The notes: generated by a model not told the origin, from the letters alone. Positions 53,900 to 64,000 are shown, counted from the stretch's first letter. The stretch is 64,000 nucleotides of DNA from Macrosoma leucophasiata (GCA_036365455.1 JAWQUS010000016.1:13849001-13913000), one strand, 5' to 3'. Translations and numbers: made by a program.

Positions 53900-54255
53900 A
53901 TAACGGCAACTCATTATACGTCCCACTGCTGGGCACGAGTCTCTGTCCTTTTTGGGAGGGAGCCCTACAGCTTACTCCACCACGCTGCTCCAATGCGGAT
54001 TGGTAGAGGTGGGTGGCTTAGTGGCCAACCCACTGACGGATGTTTTCAAACCGCCATAAGGCCTCCGCCAAGGTTTAACGACTGCTATTCATCGATAGCA
54101 ACCGGGACCGACGGCTTAACGTGTCCTCCGAAGCACGGAAACGCGCAATTAATTCGCCACTAGCGGTCACCCATCACACTACCCGACCGCGCCCGTAGTG
54201 CTTAACCGAGTAGATCGCTTACGATCTACACCAGCCGCCGGGCCATGCGCGCTTC
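53900..54255 (-). mobile_element. 5S-rRNA-like SINE, family E, with 12-bp target duplication
   Basis: Flanked by CATAGCTGCTTA at 53888-53899 and 54256-54267, which fixes the element at 356 bp. On the minus strand: leader GCGCGCATGGCCCGGCGGCT, then the 5S-like block CTCGGTTAAGCACTACGGGC, GCGGTCGGGTAGTGTGATGG, GTGACCGCTAG; body CCGTGCTTCGGAGGACACG; tail CCCAGCAGTGGGACGTATAA. Pol III transcription from the 5S-type internal promoter is the expected mode (known for 5S-derived SINEs); activity is not shown. Confidence 0.85.
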
Positions 54256-54313
54256 CATAGCTGCTTAGAGGAATACATTCTATGCATAGCTGTCAAATTT
54301 TCATATCGATTTG

Positions 54314-54491
54314 GGGCCCTAACTCACTAAGACGCCATGGAGACGACGCCGGCTACGTATCCAAGCAGTTAGTATGGTGTGGAGATGTCGCCACAAGGTG
54401 GCCAAGTGAGTTAGGTATCATATATTTCCATACTAGCAGCTTGGATACGTAGCTGGTGATGTCGACATGGCGTCCGAGTGAGTTTGGGCCC
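54314..54491. mobile_element. Palindromic MITE with a third internal end
   Basis: Arms of about 64 bp (GGGCCCTAACTCACTAAGAC..., CTACGTATCCAAGC, TTAGTATGG, and their reverse) at both ends. The middle contains GTGGCCAAGTGAGTTAGG, a reverse copy of the terminal sequence. Confidence 0.75.
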
Positions 54492-54603
54492 TTAAAGTTT
54501 ATTTAAAAGCAGAAGTGATTGTCTGATTGATGTTCTTGCTTTTGTAGGTGACAAACAAGCTATAATAGTAGATTATTTAGCATACAGTTATTTACTTAAA
54601 TTA

Positions 54604-54848
54604 CCTGCCTCGGTAGCCTAGTGGTAGCATGCCACTACTACTACGCGGAGGTCCATACTAACTGCGCGGTTCGATTCTCGGGTAGGGGGTTATGAGAGAT
54701 AATGGTGTAAAGTCTTTTATCTCTGGTTCTATTTGGGATTTTTCCATTTTCTGGAAATTTCACAGTACCTCGAAGTTTGGTAATGTGTAATTGGTAATTT
54801 ACTTTTGCCCACCCCTTCGGCGATTACAGGCGTGAAGTTACGTTTACG
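54604..54848 (+). mobile_element. tRNA-derived SINE, family B
   Basis: Head GTAGCCTAGTGGTAGCATGC with B box GGTTCGATTCTCG. A 13-base insertion precedes the B box. The middle is shortened and the tail CCCACCCCTTCGGCGATTAC...GAAGTTACG is present. Confidence 0.78.
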
Positions 54849-54928
54849 TTTGACATGAAAATTTGCCACAGCAATGATAATGACGACAGCCATGTCGATC
54901 GGCGGACGCACCCCAGGAGACTCAGGGC

Positions 54929-55058
54929 GAGATTCACAGACCGCACTACGACTTTACTTTCGAGCAAAGTACGCTTCGAACTGTCAAAATCCATACATTT
55001 CTGACAGTTCTAAGCATACTTTGCTCAAAATAAAGTCGTAGTGCGGTCTGTGAATCTC
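54929..55058. mobile_element. Palindromic MITE, 130 bp
   Basis: GAGATTCACAGACCGCACTA, CGACTTTACTTTCGAGCAAA... folds onto its reverse copy at 54995-55058 with about 90 % match and almost no loop. Confidence 0.8.
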
Positions 55059-55725
55059 ACCATCAGAGTTTACCTTGTTTGTGCGCTTCTGTCTCGACAC
55101 AGTAAAATCACTATCATTATAAAGTAAAGTCCCCCTATATTCTTTGTCTGTATGTATGCGCTAATCTCAGAAAGTTGTAAACGGATTTTGTTCCTGTTTA
55201 TAATGTTGGAAAGAGGGTTTTCTGAGGAAGGTTTGTATCTATAATTTATCAATATCGTACTTATTTTTACTGTAATATCACGGTTTTTGTCAAGGAAGTC
55301 AGGCGCGTCCCCACAACATAATAAAGCCAAAGCGTGCGGGTCGCTGAGTGTTAAATAAAGCACTTTAAGCAATATAATTTTTCTTGTTATTTCGTTGGAA
55401 CTTTCTACAAAATGCGCTGCCGGCGACCAGACGAGTACCTAAATACGTAACCAATCAACCACTAATGAAGGTATAAGTTAAGATAAGTGAGAATTGCAAG
55501 TAGAATGTCAATCTATATTATTAAAATCTAGTAAACCAAGCACAGTCAGCTGTTATTTCTCCACCAGTCAAACATAATATTCATTAATTAAAAGTTACAA
55601 GAGCTCTGAACGTCGATATTAATCTCATAACTTTCCGACTTCGGCAAAGATGTTTGTATATACCGACAAAAAGGTTCACTCGACACAATCGTAATATACT
55701 CATGAGTGTGTAGTGACTAAGGAAG
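55059..55725. other. Unassigned stretch
   Basis: 55118-55360 has repeat-like wording (ATAAAGTAAAGTCCCCCTAT, TGTCTGTATGTATG) and may be an old LINE/Helitron-like fragment. A 100-codon minus frame here has no recognised features. Confidence 0.35.
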
Positions 55726-57210
55726 TGAAAAAATAATCGATTATTAAAAAAAACGATTAATTTTCGATTTTTCTTTTAAATAACAGATTTGTTTGTTCGA
55801 TTTTTTTTTTTAATTATTGGTTATTAATCAATTTTTGTTTTTGCTGTTTTACGTAATGCTTTCAATTTTTATTTTATTTTTATAAATAGATTATTAATTT
55901 TTTTCGTAGTTTCCCATCGTATATTTAATATTTTGACAGCAATTCAATAATATAATTATTTGCAACGCCATCTAGTGCCTTGAAAACATACTATAACTCA
56001 GTCTGTAAAACAATACGGTCGGTATAGACTGTGCTTTTTTTTAATTCATTTCCATCTTTACAAAAATCTTTATTTAGAAACCTTAATTAATCTACATAAT
56101 ATAAAAAAAAACATTCAAATATATTTAAAAACTAAATAATATTTACTATAAAGTTAAAACTAAACTAAAAACAACATGCGACTAAAAATTCCGCATCACT
56201 GCCTTCCTGTGTTATGGTACCCAGAAGGCTGGCAGCATTGCCTCGTTGGATGGCAATGCTGATTCTTTGACCTAAAAATTGGCCAGCCCTCTGGTCACGC
56301 CATATTCATTTCCTCGTAAATTAAAACTTTATTTTTTAACCTCTCAGGAAACACGATCTAAATAAAACACGGTCACATTTTGCATGCCCGATAACTTAAT
56401 GCGCAGTTCCGGACTTCCGATCAAAACTGATATCCTAAAAATGCATCCAAAAAAAAATCTAGACCACCTATCGATATGATGATTTCAACTACTTTTCTTT
56501 TCTATTGCTTGCTAAATAAGTATTAGAGATGATTTTAGTTATTCAGTAAAGCGTGTCACTAATATAACATTTTTTATATTCATGCCCTAAGTAATTTATT
56601 TATGTTTATTTAGCAAATTGTTTCGATGAACAAATAAAGATAATTAATTGTAAAATCTCAGATATTTACGACTTATTTAAAACTATAAAAATCAAATCAA
56701 TAATTAATGGAATAATTGATTATTTGTAAATCGACTATTCTTGCTTTAAAAATGATCGATTAATATAAAATCGATTTTTGCCAGCTAAGTCACATTCCTA
56801 GTATACAGTAGAGACAGACATGGTATATATTTCATAAGGATATATTGAGAATGTTGTTATTTTTTGAGAGCCAATAAGTGGAAAAGATATTATTGTATTA
56901 TTTAAAGGATTAAGATTATATTGGATTTGAACATGGAAGAAACAAGGGTTGTATATTACATATCACTGGAGCTTTTGATGTGTCGTGGCGCTTGGGAAGG
57001 GAGAAATAAATCTTATTTTTATGTCATCACATTACGTAATCTGTCTTCCGCAAAATGTAAAAAAAGGTATTTGCGGTGTTCCGCAAAAGTAGGTATCAAC
57101 ACTATTATAATCCTGTTTGATGATAATTTGTAATCTCTATTGATATTATAAGTTCGAAAATGTGTTTGTTTATTTATCTATCTGTAAATGCCGCTCTAAC
57201 GTCAATCCCT
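55726..57210. other. AT-rich region with ATCGATTT-type ends and a coding remnant
   Basis: AATCGATTATTAAAAAAAAC near 55733 and GATCGATTAATATAAAATCG near 56754 could be the eroded inverted ends of one roughly 1.05 kb element (GGAAGTGA.../...CACATTCC just outside). Inside, 56175-56280 reads on the minus strand as FLGQRISIAIQRGNAASLLG followed by TITQEGSDAEFLVACCF and a stop, which has normal protein composition and may be the C-terminal end of a dead transposon or retroelement protein. Family not established. Confidence 0.35.
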
Positions 57211-57494
57211 ACTTTTTTTTATGTAATAAAAGTGGCAAACAAACTTGCAGTTCACATTGATGTTTAGTGATGACTGCAGCCTATAGATACCCACACAATG
57301 ACCAGAGTTCAAAATGCAGATGCGTTGCCACTCGTGAGGCCTAAGGTGTTATGCCTCTGTGCCGGAAATTACAGGGCCGTACATTACCACCTGACCGGAA
57401 TACGATAGTGCTGAACACTACCATTTAGCGGCAAGTATATTAGGTAATGCGGTGGTGCCTACGACCGCGAGCTCCGTCACTGGAGCTCTACCAC
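57211..57494 (-). mobile_element. Family A short retroposon, near full length
   Basis: All blocks from the tail (T-run at 57211) to GAGCTCCGTCACTGGAGCTC at the 5' end. A short possible target duplication, CTACTT, flanks it (57210 region and 57496). Confidence 0.82.
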
Positions 57495-57496
57495 GC

Positions 57497-57724
57497 TACT
57501 TAATATCTTGAATGCAAAAATTTGTGTATTTGTATGTCTATATGTTCTGCTTTCAAGGCAAAACGGCTGTACCCATTTTAATGAAGTTAGGAATGGAGAT
57601 GGTCCGAGATTTTGAGAAGGACATAAGCTGATACTTTTTTCTTAAATCAATCCTTACAGGATTTAGATAGGGGATGAAATTTTATATTAATTTTTGTTAC
57701 TAATTCGTTGCACGGAAAAGCTAG
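57497..57724 (+). mobile_element. Helitron-like repeat
   Basis: Contains GGCAAAACGGCTGTACCCAT and ends TTCGTTGCACGGAAAAG-CTAG then T. The layout fits the Helitron-like group; the 5' end is uncertain. Confidence 0.45.
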
Positions 57725-58484
57725 TAATATTATGCTGTAAAAAATAAAGTTAACGCTGTCTGTCTGTTACTTTTTCACGACTAAGCCGTTGTGACAATTT
57801 CGATTAAATTTAACTTGGGGATAGTTTGCATGGCCATACCTTTTCTGCCAAAAACAAAAAATGCGCGAGCAAAGTATTGGGAAACAGTGAGAGATTGGGG
57901 AACAGTTGCCAAAATAGATTAAAATAAAAACGTTTCTTAAATTCAGATGTAACTTAGTAAATACAGTTATGCATTTGCAACTGTAAATGATATTCTTCTT
58001 TCTTTGTTCGTTACGTGAGTATAAATTTATTGTTTTATAATAAAATTGAGAAAACTTGAACACATTATACATAATTTTATCATTTTACTATATACTTCAC
58101 CCTGCCTACCTCGTAGCCAACAACCTATCCTCAAGATACTTTGCAAAAACTCATAATTTTCACGAAAATACCATACACAATTTCACTAAACATCATATTT
58201 TTTAATAAAAACACGAACCATTTCGCCATATCCTTTCCTCAATAATCAATGATAAAAAGGGTTTTTCTTCCGGCACGAATTTTTTTCTCCCATTCGAAAG
58301 TTCATTCATATCGTAGTGAAATATGACCGACATTTCTGTTATCAGTACATGTACCGACTATAAGCTACTGGACTTGACTGTCCCTCCAGTAATATGCGAC
58401 ATAAAGGATCGAGCACATCTATTCGATTGCCTCGTTTGTCTGGATTTTCAATGAAATATTTATTTAAAATCATTCGTAGCCGTA
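57725..58484. other. AT-rich stretch, no gene recognised
   Basis: A 101-codon minus frame (57767-58072) shows no recognised features. Nothing else supported. Confidence 0.35.
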
Positions 58485-59572
58485 ACCGACCCGTGGTACA
58501 ACTGCGATGTTCAACTGGTTGTACTACGGAGAAGTAAAGTTACCCATAGTTCAACTGGTTGTTCTGTAAGGAAATATCTTTACCGATGGTTCAACTCGAG
58601 TGAGTAGTTTTTTCCTTGGTCCAACTAGTTGTACTACTGGGAATTGAATGTATCTATGAAACAACTACTTATAATAAACAGGTTATCAGTCATTCCCCGT
58701 GGTACACCTACTTAGTCCACCTGGGTGAAACAGGGGTAAAATTTTCTGCCCATAGTACACCTCTTGTCAGTTAGGTATACCAGGGGTAATTTATACTTTC
58801 GGTGGTCCATTTGCTAGATAGTTCAGTGGAATACATTGCCCATGGTCCACCTAACAATTTTCAATTGTGAATAAAAGACTAGTTGACACAGATAAAAAAA
58901 ACGTCCAACTTCAATTCCTTTCTGGTTTTTAAATTAATTTAAAACCTAACCCATCTGTCTCGTTTCTATAAATATTTAATCATATTACGTTGTACATCAC
59001 ACTCAACTTATAAAAAAACATCTGATGATTCCCTTTAGTTCCAAAAAGTTGAGTATTCTACGCTAACACTACAGGTGGACAACGGGAATAAATATTTCTC
59101 TTGGAACACCTAGGTGAACTAAGCTGGATAACAGAAATAAGTAATTACCCCTGGTACACTCAATTCATGATAATAGGTGTACCACGGATAAAATATTATA
59201 CTCCTGGTTCACCCAGGTGGACTAAGTAGGTGTACCACGAGAAATGACCCGATGGTATGTAATGCAATTGCTACCTCTTTTATATTTATGATTAAAACGT
59301 TGATACTGACGCGTGAATATTTCTCGTTTTCACACGATACCAAAGTAAGATGTCGGAAAATTGTGAAGTTACAATAATTTAAATAAAAGGCACAATATAC
59401 GAGTATAATAAACGATGATCATCTTATCCCCGTGGTCCAACCAATTGGACATAATTTCACAGTTGTAACACGGGTCATAATCATAAATATTAAAAAAAAG
59501 AGTTGAACTATCGGTAATTTTACTTCCCCGTAGTACAACCAGTTGGACATCGCAGTTGTACCACGGGTCGGT
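58485..59572. mobile_element. Foldback element built from repeated palindromes, 1.09 kb
   Basis: The outer 72 bp (58485-58556 and 59501-59572) are inverted repeats with about six mismatches (ACCGACCCGTGGTACAACTG, CGATGT, CAACTGGTTGTACTACGG). Inside lie at least eight related palindromic modules of roughly 25-35 bp of the form CCGTGGTACAMCT..AGKTGTACCACGG. Examples are GGTCCAACTAGTTGTAC (58618), GGTACACC...GTCCACCTGGGTG (58701-58727), GAACACCTAGGTGAAC (59104) and GGTTCACCCAGGTGGAC (59206). A second, inner inverted pair joins 58695-58740 with 59194-59245. About 200 bp in the centre and stretches between modules are AT-rich and unrelated. No transposase and no clear target duplication. Confidence 0.8.
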
Positions 59573-61171
59573 CGAGGACTATTCTGGCCAGTGCCAAAGA
59601 GGTAATATTAGAAACGTACACATATTATAGCTTATACATATCTTATGATAAAAATGAGACAGGAATTTACATGAGATTCGTAGACGTATTACAGGATGAT
59701 CGGTGGCAGTGAAACAAACATCAACATTTCATTTCATTTTGGATATTATGTCATTCCATTTATTTGATTTTATAAATTGATTAAATTTTGTGTACATATA
59801 TTTGGTAGGATTCACTTACCATGAATGTGAACTATACACTTAAACATAGCATGAATATAGAAGCTACTATTTATATCGCATAAGTGATGTATGAAATCAC
59901 TTAATACACATAACATAACTTACGAATAAAACCGACAAACCAGTAACTTTAGCCGCTGTTATCACAAAGATATGTCCAATCCATAAGATAGCTAGGGTAA
60001 TACATTACATGTTGCAGATGTTCCCGGTACGAGGGATGCATTGTCAATGTGCTACCCATTGCCAATCACACAGATAGTGTAATTGGTTTATCAGGACTTA
60101 GCTGATCCTTCCATTAAGCGTAATGGTTCTCTGACGCAATTCCATTTACGTCTTTTTTGTCGTGTGTGTATTTATTAAACGTAGAAAATTGAAGTACATT
60201 TATATAAGGTTTCAAATCAGAAACATTTAAGTGTGTTAGTTGTGTCTTTTGGCTGAAATTAACTGAATAAACTAATTAACGCCGATTGCACGTACTAAAA
60301 AGTATCACGTGCCGTCTGAACAGAGCAAGAGCGCGGAACACGCGATAGAGTGGCACGATCGGCCTTAGCATTCGGCTTGTGAAGCAACTGTTATTCAAAA
60401 CGTTATTACGTAAAATTACCGCCCGCAAACCAATGTTTTTTTACAAATATATTAATATATCTCAATAAATAATAAGATTAAAAACATGTTTAAACAAGTT
60501 AAAGCCAGTAACACTGAATTTTCGACGTTCAAAAATAAAATACATCTTCGAAATGTCGCTCCGTTAAATTAAAAATTATGTCATGGCTTAAAAGGGTAAA
60601 CTGGAAAAAGCTTGTCGCATCAATCAAAATCATGAAACGCTTCCGTTCATAAGATATTTAAAGAAAAACCGATCAAGAACAAGTTGGATTTTCATACAAA
60701 GGATTCTGTAGGAAGGATCATTAAACAATTAACATCATCTATTGAATATAACTCTACTAGATACTTTAAAGATTTTTTTTAACGGGTCATCAAGTAAAGT
60801 AAAAAAATATATTTAAAGGTGGAGTACTGTTCCACACATTTCTGCCCCCGGGTGTAAGCACTACAAATTATGTCATTTTCAAATGATTATAAAATAATTA
60901 ATTTGGAATGCAAACATTTTTTGAATTTTCAATAATTGAAGTACATATGATCAAGTAAAAGTGGGTAAGATTGCTAATTGTTAAATATATTACAAAATGT
61001 ACTGTGCAATGTGTGAACCAGTAACGATTTTGCAGGCCCAAAATTACCTTTCTCCTTTAAGGAAGATTCCTACATGGAATAAATAAAAACAAAGAAAGTT
61101 AGGAAAATGCGCAACTCTTATACGATTGGTCGTGTATGTATCAATTCTTGATATCTCTGTGACAGTTATTA
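59573..61171. other. AT-rich stretch, one GC-richer patch
   Basis: 60285-60400 is GC-richer (TATCACGTGCCGTCTGAACA, GAGCGCGGAACACGCGATAG) with a CACGTG E-box, and could be an eroded promoter or exon. It lacks a splice donor or initiator as clear as those at 14 kb. The rest is unassigned. Confidence 0.35.
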
Positions 61172-61820
61172 CCATCTTGCATTTCCATCTAATCGGAACA
61201 CGATAGTGCTGAACACTACCATTATACAACGTGTAACAGGATTAAATGTACAACCTGAAACTAATTTGCTCAGAATCGATAACCGATTCGATTTCAGGCT
61301 TTTTTGATATAGGTATTATTTTGTCCCAAAATTAATTACAATTAAGCAAATTATGGTCACCCATTTGGTGAACAGTCAATACAAACGAAAATGAGACTAA
61401 CCTCAATCCAAAATAAAATGCTAGTCTCAACAAGTTTATTAGAACTCGATGACACGTGCTTTTTATTATAAACAATAATTTAAGAAGTAAAATAATGAAA
61501 ATTAATTTTATTACTAGCGAGTGTTACGCAGGTAACGCTACATCACATTGCAACAGTGTGCGTGTGTGAGTAGGTTCGTGTTTTATGTGCATCCATAGAG
61601 GTAGGGTAAGTATGCATAAGGTGTGCATACTGTTCGTACAAATTGAGGACAACTTATTTCTTAAATAAAAAAATATGAAATACATAAACATGTAATTTTA
61701 GTTCATGTATTATGATTATAACTCGATTTTCTATCCGGGGTATTAGAGGGTGCGCATTATTCCCGTTACATGTTGTATATACCCCCTCGAACTCCTACAC
61801 TGGAACTCTACCACCAGTAA
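61172..61820 (-). mobile_element. Family A copy split by family J transposon
   Basis: 61172-61222 (CATCTAATCGGAACACGATA, GTGCTGAACACTACCATT) and 61781-61820 (CTCGAACTCCTACACTGGAA, CTCTACCACCAGT) are the two sides of one minus-strand family A copy. Some bases between GCGGCAAG and the 5' hairpin are lost. Confidence 0.7.
61223..61779 (-). mobile_element. Short-TIR DNA transposon, family J, copy 2
   Basis: The ends TATACAACGTGTAAC and GTTACATGTTGTATA match copy 1 (18203-18793). The body aligns throughout in reverse orientation with moderate divergence. Inserted in a family A copy, which shows it is a mobile unit. Confidence 0.75.
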
Positions 61821-62206
61821 AATGATGTGATTAATATACTAACGAAAAACGTACCTCCATCCGAAATGTGTAACAATAAAAGAATCGTTAGCTCCTCATA
61901 TGTACGGACCTCTGAAAACAGGGTAAACAAGACTAAATTATCATTCGAAAAACTGTAATTTCCTGAGACATTTTATACGTTGAAGTGGAGGACTTTAATT
62001 ACTGATAAAGTCACTTAATTAAATGAATGTTCTTGACAGAGCTCAACAACTGCAATCTCCCCTTTGTTTACCTAAATCGTTTTTGTTTATATTTTGTTTA
62101 CCGAAGTCTTTATATTGATACTGTTTGGATACAACGTTGGAAGGTGGGCTGTATTAAAATGTATCAATTTCTTTAATCTGCTGATTATGTCGAAACAGAC
62201 ATAATA
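61821..62206. other. AT-rich stretch, no gene recognised
   Basis: No supported feature. Confidence 0.3.
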
Positions 62207-62289
62207 TAGAAATTGTATTTGCGGATATTCTCGTATACACTCTCAACTTTTTCTACACATCCGCGAGAATATCCGCAAATATAATTTCT
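62207..62289. mobile_element. Hairpin element, family M
   Basis: The arms (TAGAAATTGTATTTGCGGAT, then ATTCTCG, and the reverse) are 27 bp with one mismatch around a 29-base loop. The same arm wording recurs at 38229 and 63619, so it is a mobile family. Confidence 0.7.
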
Positions 62290-62339
62290 ACTATGTATGA
62301 AGCTCGCAAAACCCTGCGAAAAGGTAAGGCATAAGATGT

Positions 62340-62475
62340 TTTTTTTTTATGTAATGGACGTGGCAAACAAGCGAGCAGTTCACATTGATACACCCACATG
62401 AAGACCAAGGTCAAAATGCAGATGTGTTACCACTCCTGAGGCCTAAGGCCTCTGTGCCGGAAATTATATGGCCGA
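62340..62475 (-). mobile_element. Family A short retroposon, 5'-truncated, internal deletion
   Basis: Tail T-run and ATGTAATGGACGTGGCAAAC, then a deletion of the GACTGCAGCCTATAGA block, ending near CCTCTGTGCCGGAAATTATA. Confidence 0.7.
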
Positions 62476-63627
62476 GATACCTACCTATTATAAAATTTGT
62501 GTCTGTATAGAGTTTTATGCACTGCGGTTTTTTTCATAATTCGATGTCGGTAAAAGAAAATGTTTATTTTTTCAAAGTTAACAAATACTGTCAATTTTTT
62601 TTTAAATTACTTGCAAACATTACCGTATAGCTCGCTAAGCTTCATTGAATATAATAAGAGGCGAGTATAAATATTGACATTCATCAGAATCCAAACATCA
62701 ATAATATTTAACTCACTAACCAGGATATCAAGCTTAGTTTTAAATATACTGACCTAACGACTTTAGGATAACAAAAAAACATATAGATTCAATATTTGAA
62801 AATATTGCGAGCAATTGCTGAATGAAGGCGACTCAGGACCGTTTTGCCCATATTTAGATAAAGCTTTTTTTCAGCAGTGGACGTCTTTTCGCTGATCGAT
62901 GAAGCATTGTACACAGGCAGAGTATATATTATGGTTGTAGCACATAGAATATTTTTTATTTGGGTATGTTATGTAGGTAAAAAAGGTCCGTGCAAAGGCG
63001 GACCGATAGTTCGTATATAAATTACATACTAAAATCGCCAGCTTCTACAATTTACAACAAGTTAAGATCCTTTTTGTTTACAATCCCATCATCAAAACAG
63101 GTTCTCCTACAATAACAATAAACTATTAACACAAAACAAAACACGTCAGCATAGCTCGTTTCAAGCAATATCGCAAAACGACTGCGTTCACAGTTTTTGA
63201 GCTCGGTTTACTGAATTCTCTGTTAATTTGTTCGAATGCGTTTTGCCGTCTATTAATATACGTAGTTTCATTTTTGGGTACACCTACAATTGCTGTTTTG
63301 AAACATTTCATTAAATTTAAAAGGCATTTGGCATGTTATGCTCGTTTGTTGCTTAAACTATGTGTAAAACTGTATTAGTAAATACGATGCATTTTTACAC
63401 ATATTTCACATTTGGAGTTCTATTTTAAATTATAAAGTCTTTCTTAAAATACGTTTGTTATACAATGATAACAAACGAAAATTATCGATAAAGCAACTGA
63501 ATATTCATTGAGCAAATATCATTTTAATGCTGGCAGTGTTTCTGTACCAAACCTTAATAAATGTTGGAAACACTTGGAAATAATGTTCTCGCAGGTTTTC
63601 GCGAGAGTCATACATTGTAGAAATCAT
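62476..63627. other. AT-rich stretch, no gene recognised
   Basis: 62870-62900 has CAGCAGTGGACGTCTTTTCG, a family I-like terminal motif. Otherwise unassigned. Confidence 0.35.
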
Positions 63628-63836
63628 TTTTGCGGATTTTCTGGCGTATACCACTATTCCCGATCCGGTCTGCCTGTAACCACGGTAGATAGAAAGAGAC
63701 CAAAACGTGGGGTAAGAGAAGAAGTCGGGAGTAGTGGTATAACGTCGGGTAAGAGAAGAAGTCGGGCGTAGTGATGTACGTCGGGTAAGTGAAGAAGCCG
63801 GGAGTAGTGGTATATTACGCCAGAAAATCCGCAAAT
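63628..63836. mobile_element. Hairpin element, family M, with internal tandem repeat
   Basis: The left arm TTTTGCGGATTTTCTGGCGT, then ATACCACTATTCCCG, pairs with the right arm ending GCCAGAAAATCCGCAAA. Between them lie three tandem units of 36-38 bp (63706, 63743, 63779) with core GGGTAAGAGAAGAAGTCGGG. Each unit repeats part of the right arm (GGGAGTAGTGGTATA), so the array probably grew by duplication of the arm. Confidence 0.75.
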
Positions 63837-64000
63837 CCGGTCCAGCCGTTCTTCAGTTTGAGTGAGACTAACGAAATATTATTATTAGTAGGAAACATTA
63901 AAACTATAAGGTAAAATATTACAAAACTAAAATATTAACAACAGAAACGTCGCATAAGTACATCAATAATAAACAGACATATAATTATATTAAGTACAGA
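63837..64000. mobile_element. Helitron-like family F fragment and AT-rich end
   Basis: TCCAGCCGTTCTTCAGTTTG and AGACTAACGAA (63840-63876) match the 5' part of family F in reverse. The rest of the window is AT-rich and unassigned. Confidence 0.4.

Noticed and set aside
58485..59572. CRISPR-like array
   Set aside because: Repeats are palindromic, diverged, unevenly spaced and inverted relative to each other, and the DNA is clearly animal.

Overview
The window looks like AT-rich, non-genic DNA from an insect, most probably a moth or butterfly (Lepidoptera). The basis is inference: a mariner transposase, several tRNA-derived SINEs and Helitron-like repeats ending in CTAG of the kinds common in lepidopteran genomes, and no bacterial-style gene packing. 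No complete host protein-coding gene could be recognised. The one good host-gene candidate is a CpG-rich, probably untranslated first exon at about 14.0-14.29 kb that ends in a consensus splice donor; much of the sequence to its right could then be its first intron.

Layout. 0-6 kb: short retroposon copies (family A), a tRNA SINE nested in one of them, and a SINE with inverted arms around a tRNA-like core. 6.08-7.81 kb: a 1.7 kb GC-rich minisatellite of 15-bp hairpin units. 8-14 kb: more family A copies, a MITE with 26-bp perfect ends, and a second inverted-arm SINE. 14.0-14.3 kb: candidate promoter and exon. 16-24 kb: scattered SINE, Helitron-like and short-TIR elements, with two adjacent perfect palindromes at 18.8 kb. 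24.7-25.2 kb: broken 3' end of a Penelope-like element. 25.9-26.5 kb: an isolated GC-rich block fused to a family A tail. 26.9-30.2 kb: a unit of about 840 bp present nearly three times, one copy split by a decayed mariner. 30.7-48 kb: a mosaic of nested retroposons, Helitron-like repeats, MITEs, 5S-rRNA-like SINEs and LINE 3' ends, plus an unidentified 73-residue reading frame at 41.4 kb. 48.2-52.7 kb: an almost full-length non-LTR retrotransposon with an intact 959-residue endonuclease/reverse transcriptase. 53-58 kb: more SINEs, two palindromic MITEs and an AT-rich stretch with a decayed coding remnant. 58.5-59.6 kb: a 1.09 kb foldback element built from repeated palindromes with 72-bp inverted ends. 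60-64 kb: a short-TIR transposon inside a family A copy, and two hairpin elements.

How the parts work together. Most of what is visible is a record of mobile-element turnover. Several target-site duplications can be read directly: 12 bp for the 5S-like SINE, the inverted-arm SINEs and one tRNA SINE, 8 bp for a hAT-type MITE, 7 bp for a family A copy, TA for mariner. These fix element boundaries, and nested insertions give relative ages. The intact LINE is a plausible source of reverse transcriptase, but its 3' end matches LINE fragments here and not the SINE tails, so the SINEs probably depend on other LINEs.

Most promising unknowns: the palindrome-array foldback element (58.5-59.6 kb), the hairpin minisatellite (6.1-7.8 kb), the SINE with inverted arms around a tRNA core, the 5S-like SINE, the unidentified frame at 41.4 kb, and the CpG-rich exon at 14 kb. 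All family names are my own labels; no database search was possible.
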